NCBI GenBank assembly: GCA_021812865.1
Contig: JAKAMP010000139.1
Span: 1 to 7,144 of the forward strand
Source of the DNA: Bacteroidota bacterium
GTDB lineage: Bacteria > Bacteroidota > Bacteroidia > Bacteroidales > JAAYUG01
DNA: 7,144 bases
Direction of reading: 5' to 3'
Of this stretch, positions 1-5,482 are shown piece after piece. Position 1 is the stretch's first letter. Each line of letters starts with the position of its first letter. The position numbers and the translations under genes are program-made. The notes below the pieces were generated by a model. It was not told where the DNA came from. It was given only the letters and a program-made list of their open reading frames with translations, and did no database searches.

Positions 1-305
1 TAACTGGCACGACCGCAACAATTGAACCATTAATGCAAAAGAGTCAGGATTTTATAAAAATTGAAAAAGAGGAAGAATGGAAAAAAATTGTGTGGAAATG
101 CATAGATTCTGGATATATTATTTATTTAGTCAATGCTTTAGACCATATTGAAATTGGCTATCCTTCAGAAAATGACATAATGAAAACTATTGGTGGAGGT
201 AGTAATGTAGCTGTAAAAGATATTTCCAACAGAAAAATAAGTAAATTTATTAACGAAAGAGCAAAAACATTTATTTATCTAGGGTATCTAACAAAAAATT
301 TATGA
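1..305 (+). CDS. Hypothetical protein, probably 5'-truncated by the window edge
   Basis: I do not recognise this protein. The reading frame is open from the first complete codon (position 3) to a TGA at 303-305. The first ATG is at 33, giving 90 residues, but the ten codons before it (TGTTATIEPL) are also open, so the gene may begin outside the window and only its C-terminus be seen here. From the ATG the protein is Lys/Glu-rich at the start (IKIEKEEEWKKI), has a short hydrophobic stretch (YIIYLVNAL), a glycine turn (IGGGSN) and a basic C-terminal part. There is no convincing signal peptide or full membrane segment. Its stop overlaps the next start as ATGA, so the two are probably translationally coupled. 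The bases before about 33 are roughly half GC, and those after it are very AT-rich, as in the next gene. Coding status is likely; function and true start are unknown. Confidence 0.55.
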   Translation, partial: TGTTATIEPLMQKSQDFIKIEKEEEWKKIVWKCIDSGYIIYLVNALDHIEIGYPSENDIMKTIGGGSNVAVKDISNRKISKFINERAKTFIYLGYLTKNL

Positions 306-1492
306 GGTCAATACTTTATAGTTTGATTTTAATTTCCTCTAGTGCATTTTCACAGATATCAGTATTTGATTCAAAAGATATATCATTATTATTCTTAAAT
401 AATGATACACCTTTAAAACTTATGACAAATTCAAATTTTTCAAAAAACATAAGTAAAATTTTTTGGGGAACCAAAATTATAGATACAATTAAAGAACCAA
501 TAGAGCATTTATTCATTCAAAGTAATTTTCATCCTTTTACAATAATTACCACTGGAAATAATATTCTAATATTCAATTTAAAAAATAGAGAGCTAAAAAT
601 TACAAAAATTGAATCTGATAATGGGTATCCGATAACGTTAATGAATGACAATCTGATATTTTATAAAGAAAGCTATTTTAATAATATCCCCTATATAGTA
701 TTTAATTCTTTTTCAATAGATCAATCGATGTTTATTAAAAGCATAAAGTGCAAGTTGCCGGTATACTCAAATTCTATTTTTTTCACTTATGCAGGAAGTT
801 ACTTTTCTCCCATATCAAAAAAAATATTGATAATAACTGGAATTGATTCTGGAGATGGGGAAATTACAGATCCGTTTAAGGGCATTATTTTTGATATCGA
901 ATCTGATAAATATATTACAAATGCTTTGCCTGATTCATTTGATATTAAATATATGACAGAATTGACTCCATTTAGTGATTATAAATCCTTCAGATCGAAT
1001 TACTTGGTCAATGATAATATGGGGAATATTCTTATTCAAAAAAACTATATCCTAAATTCCGATTTTGTAATAGTTAGAGAAACAGTTCCAAGGAAAACCT
1101 TCGTAATTAAAGGATATTGTAATGAAAATGACAAAATCACAGGAACATTTGTTTTATCATCTACCGATAATCGCCTAAAAAATGTAATAATTAATATCAA
1201 TAACACTGAACATTTTGATTATATTCAAAATATGATCTTCCATGAGAAGAATGTGTCTGGAACATTGGATTCTTTAACAAAAGATGATTTGGAAACATTG
1301 AGAAATTTCATTTTTGCCAAACACAATCAGAAATTCGATGATGAATATTACCAGGCTTACTTTAATACTTTCGTATTTTATTCTGACGAATCTATGCGTA
1401 AATCCCGTTTACCAGATGTTACCCATCTTCTTACCCCAGCCGACAAGCAGAATTTGGCCCTCATCAATGAAGCCCTGGAGAAAATAAAATAA
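302..1492 (+). CDS. Secreted protein with C-terminal YARHG domain
   Basis: This is an exported protein of 396 residues and unknown function. Residues 1-18 form a Sec signal peptide (MRSILYSLILISSSAFSQ) with no lipobox cysteine, so a soluble periplasmic or secreted product is expected. Residues about 20-315 are beta-rich with repeated strand-turn patterns such as NILIFNLKNRELKI and GIIFDIESDKYI. These could be blades of a beta-propeller, but that is inference. Residues about 322-391 match the YARHG domain, an extracellular module of bacterial surface and secreted proteins: LRNFIFAKHNQKF stands where the family has LRNxIYARHGxxF, followed by YYQAYFNTFVFY and an ending LTPADKQNLALINEAL. The start is supported by the signal peptide and by the ATGA overlap with the gene before it. 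Codon use is extremely AT-rich up to about position 1380, then changes to that of the neighbours, which suggests transfer or a module swap. The YARHG call is firm; the rest is not assigned. Confidence 0.85.
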   Translation: MRSILYSLILISSSAFSQISVFDSKDISLLFLNNDTPLKLMTNSNFSKNISKIFWGTKIIDTIKEPIEHLFIQSNFHPFTIITTGNNILIFNLKNRELKITKIESDNGYPITLMNDNLIFYKESYFNNIPYIVFNSFSIDQSMFIKSIKCKLPVYSNSIFFTYAGSYFSPISKKILIITGIDSGDGEITDPFKGIIFDIESDKYITNALPDSFDIKYMTELTPFSDYKSFRSNYLVNDNMGNILIQKNYILNSDFVIVRETVPRKTFVIKGYCNENDKITGTFVLSSTDNRLKNVIININNTEHFDYIQNMIFHEKNVSGTLDSLTKDDLETLRNFIFAKHNQKFDDEYYQAYFNTFVFYSDESMRKSRLPDVTHLLTPADKQNLALINEALEKIK

Positions 1493-1592
1493 TTAACCGA
1501 AAGGGCTTCTGCCGGAGTCACTTTATCCTTTTCTTTGCTGCACTTTCCTCAATGCAGATTTTTCATTAAGTTTACAACCTATTCTGTAAACA
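1493..1592. other. Intergenic region upstream of purD
   Basis: About 100 bases separate the AT-rich pair from purD. A purD promoter is expected here because composition and function change across the gap, but only a weak -7-like match (TAAGTTTA, 1567-1574, against TAnnTTTG) is present. The nearest TTG (1535-1537) lies 29 bases before it, which is too far for the usual Bacteroidota spacing. No convincing terminator hairpin for the upstream gene was seen: GGC-TTCT-GCC near 1504-1513 has only three pairs and no T-tract. Confidence 0.4.
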
Positions 1593-2870
1593 ATGAATGT
1601 ACTTATCCTGGGATCGGGAGGCAGGGAGCATGCTCTTGCATGGAAAATTGCCAGAAGCAGGCTGCTTACAAAGCTCTTCATTGCCCCTGGTAATGCCGGA
1701 ACTTTACATGCCGGCGTCAATGTAAATATTCAGGTGAACGACTTTGCCGCAATCGGCGAATTTGCAAAGAAAGAAAACATTTCGCTGATAGTGGTAGGCC
1801 CGGAAGATCCCCTGGTAAACGGCATTCATGACTATTTTCTGAACCATCCCGCCCTGCAGGGTATCCTGGTAATCGGACCGGGCAAAGCCGGCGCCATGCT
1901 CGAGGGAAGCAAGGACTTCGCCAAGGAATTCATGTTCCGGCATAACATTCCCACAGCCCGGTATAAAAGTTTCACCCTGACAACCCTTTCCGAAGGATAT
2001 ACATTCCTGGAAAGTCTGAATCCTCCCTATGTGCTTAAAGCCGATGGCCTGGCTGCCGGCAAGGGAGTCCTTATCCTGCAATCACTCGATGAGGCCAGAA
2101 CCGAATTGCAGCATATGCTCGAAGGAAAGTTCGGTGCCTCCAGCAAAACTGTGGTGATCGAAGAGTATCTTACAGGAATAGAGCTTTCCGTATTCGTGCT
2201 GACCGACGGCCAGTCTTATAAACTTCTTCCTGAGGCTAAAGACTACAAAAGGGTTGGGGAGGGCGACACCGGCCTCAATACGGGCGGAATGGGCGCTGTT
2301 TCTCCTGTTCCTTTTGCCGATGCGGCCTTCATGCAGAAAGTGGATGAAAGGATCATACAGAGAACCATTGCCGGACTGCAAATAGAAGCTATCCCATATA
2401 AGGGATTCATATTTTTCGGACTGATGAATGTAAAGGGAGAACCTTACGTGATTGAATACAATGTAAGAATGGGCGATCCTGAATCGGAAGTAGTCTTCCC
2501 CCGCATCGAATCGGACCTGCTTGAGCTGCTCGATGCCGCGGCCAAAGGAATATTATCCAAATCAAGCCTGGTTATCTCAAAACAGACCGCCACAACTGTG
2601 ATGCTTGTTTCCGGCGGTTACCCCGGTGAGTATGCAAAAGGACATGAAATTTCAGGTTTGGATAACATCGCGGACAGCATGGTTTTCCATGCAGGAACAA
2701 AACCCACCAATGATGGAAAGGTGGTCACCTCGGGAGGAAGGGTTCTGGCCATTACCTCTCTCGGTAAAACCATGGGCGAAGCCCTGGAAAAATCATATAA
2801 AAATGCGGCCATTATTGGCTTCAAGGATAAATATTACCGGAAAGACATAGGATTTGACCTGACTTCATAA
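1593..2870 (+). CDS. purD: Phosphoribosylamine--glycine ligase (GAR synthetase)
   Basis: PurD joins 5-phosphoribosylamine and glycine using ATP to form glycinamide ribonucleotide, the second step of de novo purine synthesis, in the cytoplasm. The 425-residue length is normal for the bacterial monofunctional enzyme. Visible in order are the N-terminal glycine-rich start MNVLILGSGGREHALAWKI (1-19), VVGPEDPLVNGI (67-78), the ATP-grasp segment LKADGLAAGKGV (148-159), GEGDTGLNTGGMGAVSP (222-238), the GARS signature region EYNVRMGDPESEVVFPRI (288-305) that carries the metal- and phosphate-binding acidic residues, and the C-terminal domain GGYPGEYAKG (341-350). The ATG start gives the expected N-terminus with no missing residues. 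No Shine-Dalgarno sequence is seen, as is usual in Bacteroidota. The gene lies 10 bases before a membrane-protein gene and probably shares its transcript. The assignment is secure. Confidence 0.98.
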   Translation: MNVLILGSGGREHALAWKIARSRLLTKLFIAPGNAGTLHAGVNVNIQVNDFAAIGEFAKKENISLIVVGPEDPLVNGIHDYFLNHPALQGILVIGPGKAGAMLEGSKDFAKEFMFRHNIPTARYKSFTLTTLSEGYTFLESLNPPYVLKADGLAAGKGVLILQSLDEARTELQHMLEGKFGASSKTVVIEEYLTGIELSVFVLTDGQSYKLLPEAKDYKRVGEGDTGLNTGGMGAVSPVPFADAAFMQKVDERIIQRTIAGLQIEAIPYKGFIFFGLMNVKGEPYVIEYNVRMGDPESEVVFPRIESDLLELLDAAAKGILSKSSLVISKQTATTVMLVSGGYPGEYAKGHEISGLDNIADSMVFHAGTKPTNDGKVVTSGGRVLAITSLGKTMGEALEKSYKNAAIIGFKDKYYRKDIGFDLTS

Positions 2871-2880
2871 TCTTCCTGCT

Positions 2881-3870
2881 TTGATCCTTTTAAGACTATT
2901 CAAAAGCAACCAGCCTGCTGTCATTATCCTCATGGTACTGATCGGAATCAGCCTGTGGATCAAATCCTTCCTGCATCCTCATCCCATGTCATTCTTTTAT
3001 GACAGTCACCCCATGCCCCTGTACGCTCTTACCCTTTCCCTGGTGAGCAAGGGAAAAGCCTCTATTCTTCTTGCACTGGCTCTGCTGATTATTACAGGTT
3101 TTATGCTTATCCGCCTGAATACCCGGTTTATCTTTATCCAGGACAGGACCCATCTGCCACTTTTCTTTTATTTGTGTATTACCGGAGGCATGGTCTTTCT
3201 GCATCAGTTGAATCCTGTGGTTCCAGCTTCCATATTCATACTCCTTGCCCTGGAAAGAATGCTGGCATCATACAGAATTGACCGATTATCGATGAATCCA
3301 TTCGAGGCCTCCTTCCTGCTGGGTATTGCCTCCCTCTTTTATGCTCCGGCCGGATTATTCCTGGTCCTTTTGTGGTTTGCACAGGCGCTTTTGCGCCCAT
3401 CCTACTGGAAAGAATGGCTCTATACCATCCTCGGTTTCGCATTGCCATATATTTTCCTGTATGGCTACTATTATCTTTCGGGCAGGGATTTCCATGTTCA
3501 AACCCGTGAATTGCTTACCTTCCTGGAACAAAACCCCCATACACCTGCACTTTCCGTAACCTATAGGATTTACATAGGCTATATTCTGCTCATGGTTTTA
3601 ATCTCCAGTATTTTTATGCTCCGGGTATTCCAGGCAAAAAAAATACTTGCCCGCCGGACTTTCAACCTGCTCTTCTGGTGGTTTATCCTCAGCATTGCCA
3701 TCTATTTCCTGGTTCCATCGGCTTCCTATGAAATGATCATTATAGCGGTAATCCCGGTATCCTTCATCCTGGCTCATTATTTCAATTACACGAAAATCCG
3801 TCCCTGGATTGCCGAATTCATGTTTGTTGTTTTTGCCTTTCTTACCTTGTATACCATCTGGTCGATCTGA
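2881..3870 (+). CDS. DUF6427-like polytopic membrane protein, TTG start
   Basis: This is an integral inner-membrane protein of 329 residues with no known biochemical role. About nine or ten hydrophobic segments are visible, roughly at residues 13-31, 59-78, 92-110, 112-128, 142-170, 176-198, 229-249, 261-278, 283-301 and 307-326. From memory the N-terminus (LLRLFKSNQPAVIILMVLIG) and the overall layout resemble the Bacteroidota family DUF6427, whose genes are often found next to purD; this needs a profile search. The start is TTG at 2881: the frame has a stop at 2860-2862, no ATG lies between, and the first in-frame ATG (2932) would remove the conserved LFKSNQPA stretch. The gap to purD is 10 bases, so co-transcription is likely. 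There is no sign of truncation. The membrane location is firm, the family name likely, the function unknown. Confidence 0.85.
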   Translation: MILLRLFKSNQPAVIILMVLIGISLWIKSFLHPHPMSFFYDSHPMPLYALTLSLVSKGKASILLALALLIITGFMLIRLNTRFIFIQDRTHLPLFFYLCITGGMVFLHQLNPVVPASIFILLALERMLASYRIDRLSMNPFEASFLLGIASLFYAPAGLFLVLLWFAQALLRPSYWKEWLYTILGFALPYIFLYGYYYLSGRDFHVQTRELLTFLEQNPHTPALSVTYRIYIGYILLMVLISSIFMLRVFQAKKILARRTFNLLFWWFILSIAIYFLVPSASYEMIIIAVIPVSFILAHYFNYTKIRPWIAEFMFVVFAFLTLYTIWSI

Positions 3871-3880
3871 CCTGAAAGAA

Positions 3881-3946
3881 GGGTATTTTCATTGAAAGGA
3901 AGGCCTATTCGGCCTGAAGCAATTGATTTTCCATGGAAATATACCC
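3881..3946 (+). terminator. Long imperfect stem-loop after the purD unit (possible 3' end structure)
   Basis: Beginning 10 bases after the stop of the membrane-protein gene, GGGTATTTTC (3881-3890) can pair with GAAATATACCC (3936-3946): six pairs, a one-base bulge and four more pairs. Inside, ATTG (3891-3894) can pair with CAAT (3920-3923), and AGGCC-TATTC-GGCCT (3901-3915) forms a perfect five-pair hairpin. No T-tract follows on the + strand, so it is not a classical Rho-independent terminator. It may be a Rho-dependent end, an RNA-stabilising structure or chance. Confidence 0.35.
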
Positions 3947-3960
3947 CTGCAGCAGCTGGA

Positions 3961-3989
3961 ATAAAAAATCCCGGGTATGTCCCGGGATT
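3961..3989 (-). terminator. Rho-independent terminator of the minus-strand unit
   Basis: AATCCCGGG (3967-3975) and CCCGGGATT (3981-3989) form a perfect nine-pair, GC-rich stem with a five-base loop. Read on the - strand the stem runs directly into a T-rich tract (TTTTTTAT), the classical intrinsic terminator pattern, and it begins about 20 bases after the stop of the small secreted protein. On the + strand no T-tract follows (CTACTCATTG), so it should act mainly on the minus-strand transcript. Confidence 0.9.
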
Positions 3990-4010
3990 CTACTCATTGA
4001 TTTAACAATA

Positions 4011-4466
4011 TCAGAGTTTTTCAATAAAGCTGAGTATGCCCACCGCCGATCCCGCTTTTCCATCCTGGAATGAAATAAAGACATGGTATATTCCGGTTTT
4101 CGTGCAGTTCAGGTCAATGCTGTGGTAGTCCTTTCCGGTGGAAGAATTGTATGTGCTTCCCATCAGTTTATTTTCATCATACAGCTGCAGAACCGCCTTG
4201 CCTTCGGAAGTTTCGGAAGTACAAATGCTGAACCTGTACTTGGTGTTTTTGCTGAGGATCATGGAGAACTTTGCCATGGGAGCCTTTTCGTTCGGCTTCG
4301 CGGCCTCGAGCTCAACAGGAAAATCTTTCAAATAAGTGGCGTCATCTCCTGCACTGGTTCTGCAAATGTCAACAAGATCGGCTGCAGACTGGGCCCTGAT
4401 TGCAAATGTTCCTGCAACCAGGATCATGACCAGCGATGCGAATATTTTTCTCATTCTTGATTTCAT
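4011..4466 (-). CDS. Small secreted protein, probable beta-sandwich fold
   Basis: I do not recognise the family. The protein has 151 residues from the ATG at 4466. Residues 1-25 are a Sec signal peptide (MKSRMRKIFASLVMILVAG, ending FAIRAQ), with likely cleavage after IRA; there is no lipobox. A TTG at 4481 would add five residues (MTIYL) and is less likely, while an ATG at 4454 (MRKIF) is also possible. The mature part is beta-rich, with alternating strands such as TKYRFSICTS, KAVLQLYDEN and GIYHVFISFQDGKAG. This recalls the small jelly-roll modules called PPC (pre-peptidase C-terminal) domains, but only in style. Cysteines at 35, 82 and 121 could include one disulfide. The gene begins 24 bases after the lipoprotein stop and is followed by a strong terminator, so it is the last gene of the unit. 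Periplasmic or surface location is likely; function unknown. Confidence 0.8.
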   Translation of the reverse strand: MKSRMRKIFASLVMILVAGTFAIRAQSAADLVDICRTSAGDDATYLKDFPVELEAAKPNEKAPMAKFSMILSKNTKYRFSICTSETSEGKAVLQLYDENKLMGSTYNSSTGKDYHSIDLNCTKTGIYHVFISFQDGKAGSAVGILSFIEKL

Positions 4467-4490
4467 TAGGTAAATTGTCAAAATGATTGG

Positions 4491-5390
4491 CTAGAGGCTG
4501 ATCAAATCATTACGCACCTTTTCTGTGACAGCAATGATGCCGTTTAGCTGTTCTTTGTTAATATGCACGATGCTGACATCCTTCTGTACAATGGTTAACA
4601 TCCCGTCCTTCTCAACAGCCTGAGGCTCGCCCGTTTCATACGTTATCTTCACATCGGCATAGCTTGCGTTCAGTTCTTCCATACTGGCAATGAGCTTTGC
4701 AAAGTAAGGGTCGGATGAATAATTCTTCAGAATGATCATTAGGTAACCCAGGATGGTTTTTTGCTCGCCAATGCGGTCGGTAAGATCCTCGAAATCCCTC
4801 TCTTTCGCTACCTGGGTGGCAAGGTACAAGCCTTCAATATATGCCCCGGCAATGATCAGTGCACTGAGGTTCCCCCTCTTGTTCTCCCTCAGGTACTTGT
4901 CCATCTGGTTGAAACTATGCACCGAGATGTACATCAGCGAATCGAGGTTCTGGTTGTTGGTAGCCAGGCGCTTCAGTGTGGTAAAGTCGAAGAACTGTCC
5001 TACCTGCACATCATCGGAAAGCTTCTTTATGGCGGTAAGATAATTCAGTACACTGGAAGTTTTGTTGTACATATTGAGGTATCCCAGGTCCGCACCATAT
5101 ATGCCCAGGTTAAAAGCCTGCTGGTATGCTGTATTGAAATTCGAAACATTGTCGGTCGTTGCCAGGTATTTGTTTGAAAATGGCGCTCCAACCCTTTTCA
5201 TGAGGGCAGCAATTTCCACTGGTGAAGAAATATTTTCAATGATCTCATTCATTGCCTGTCCTGAAACTTCAAGAGCTCCCTGGTTCAGCACCGAATCGGG
5301 TGCAGAAAGGCCGGAATTCCTGCCACCACCAGGTTTGCAGGAGATAACGAAAAGCAAAGGCAGAAGGTAAAGAATAAGTTTTTTCATCAT
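4491..5390 (-). CDS. Lipoprotein of unknown function, largely helical
   Basis: The protein has 299 residues from the ATG at 5390; an ATG at 5387 serves equally well. The frame continues to a TTG at 5408, but that would place a polar extension (TKYHH) before the signal peptide. MMKKLILYLLPLLFVISC is a type II signal peptide with a clear lipobox ending at Cys18. The next residues (KPGGGRNSG) lack the acidic run that marks surface-exported Bacteroidota lipoproteins, so attachment facing the periplasm is more likely. The mature part appears mostly alpha-helical (for example AALMKRVGAPFSNKYL, AKLIASMEELNASYADV and the C-terminal KEQLNGIIAVTEKVRNDL), with a short strand-rich insert around DGMLTIVQKDVSIVHI. 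I recognise no domain. It lies between an ABCG-like exporter gene and a small secreted protein gene on the same strand, which suggests a shared envelope role but does not prove it. Confidence 0.85.
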   Translation of the reverse strand: MMKKLILYLLPLLFVISCKPGGGRNSGLSAPDSVLNQGALEVSGQAMNEIIENISSPVEIAALMKRVGAPFSNKYLATTDNVSNFNTAYQQAFNLGIYGADLGYLNMYNKTSSVLNYLTAIKKLSDDVQVGQFFDFTTLKRLATNNQNLDSLMYISVHSFNQMDKYLRENKRGNLSALIIAGAYIEGLYLATQVAKERDFEDLTDRIGEQKTILGYLMIILKNYSSDPYFAKLIASMEELNASYADVKITYETGEPQAVEKDGMLTIVQKDVSIVHINKEQLNGIIAVTEKVRNDLISL

Positions 5391-5409
5391 ATGGTGGTAT
5401 TTAGTCAAA

Positions 5410-5417
5410 CAAAATTA
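5410..5417 (-). promoter_or_regulatory. Candidate promoter (-7 element TAnnTTTG) for the lipoprotein gene
   Basis: On the - strand TAATTTTG (5417-5410) matches the Bacteroidota -7 consensus TAnnTTTG exactly, 19 bases before the lipoprotein ATG and just after a run of nine T. A clear TTG at the -33 distance is absent (CAATTTTAA is found there instead). It would give the lipoprotein and secreted-protein genes a promoter separate from that of the exporter, with a very short leader. Confidence 0.35.
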
Positions 5418-5459
5418 AAAAAAAACCTCATTTAAAATTGCCCGCTTGGCATAAACAGG
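5417..5459 (-). terminator. Weak, imperfect terminator-like hairpin after the exporter gene
   Basis: Read on the - strand, CCT, TTTA and GCC can pair in order with GGC, TAAA and AGG, giving a bulged stem that leads directly into nine T (5425-5417). It lies 23 bases after the exporter stop. The stem is interrupted and AT-rich, so it would at best reduce read-through into the lipoprotein gene. The T-run also abuts the candidate promoter, which may be its real role. Confidence 0.25.
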
Positions 5460-5482
5460 AATGCCGGTTGTACCCATGCCGG

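Noticed and set aside
1567..1574. TAAGTTTA as the -7 element of a purD promoter
   Set aside because: The last consensus base is wrong and the nearest TTG is 29 bases upstream, too far for the usual spacing.
1704..2381. Long open frames on the - strand opposite purD
   Set aside because: They are shadows of the purD reading frame; their products show no domain, signal or sensible composition.
3928..3939. Perfect 12-base palindrome TTTCCATGGAAA as an operator
   Set aside because: It lies downstream of a gene between convergent units with no promoter near, and part of it fits better in the long stem-loop.
4467..4481. TTG at 4481 as the start of the small secreted protein
   Set aside because: It would put MTIYL before a complete signal peptide that already starts with ATG at 4466.
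4753..5370. Open frames on the + strand opposite the lipoprotein gene
   Set aside because: They are antisense to a convincing lipoprotein gene and have no recognisable features.
5391..5408. TTG at 5408 as the start of the lipoprotein
   Set aside because: It would add a polar extension before the lipoprotein signal peptide and would lie inside the candidate promoter's transcribed leader; two ATG codons at 5390 and 5387 fit better.
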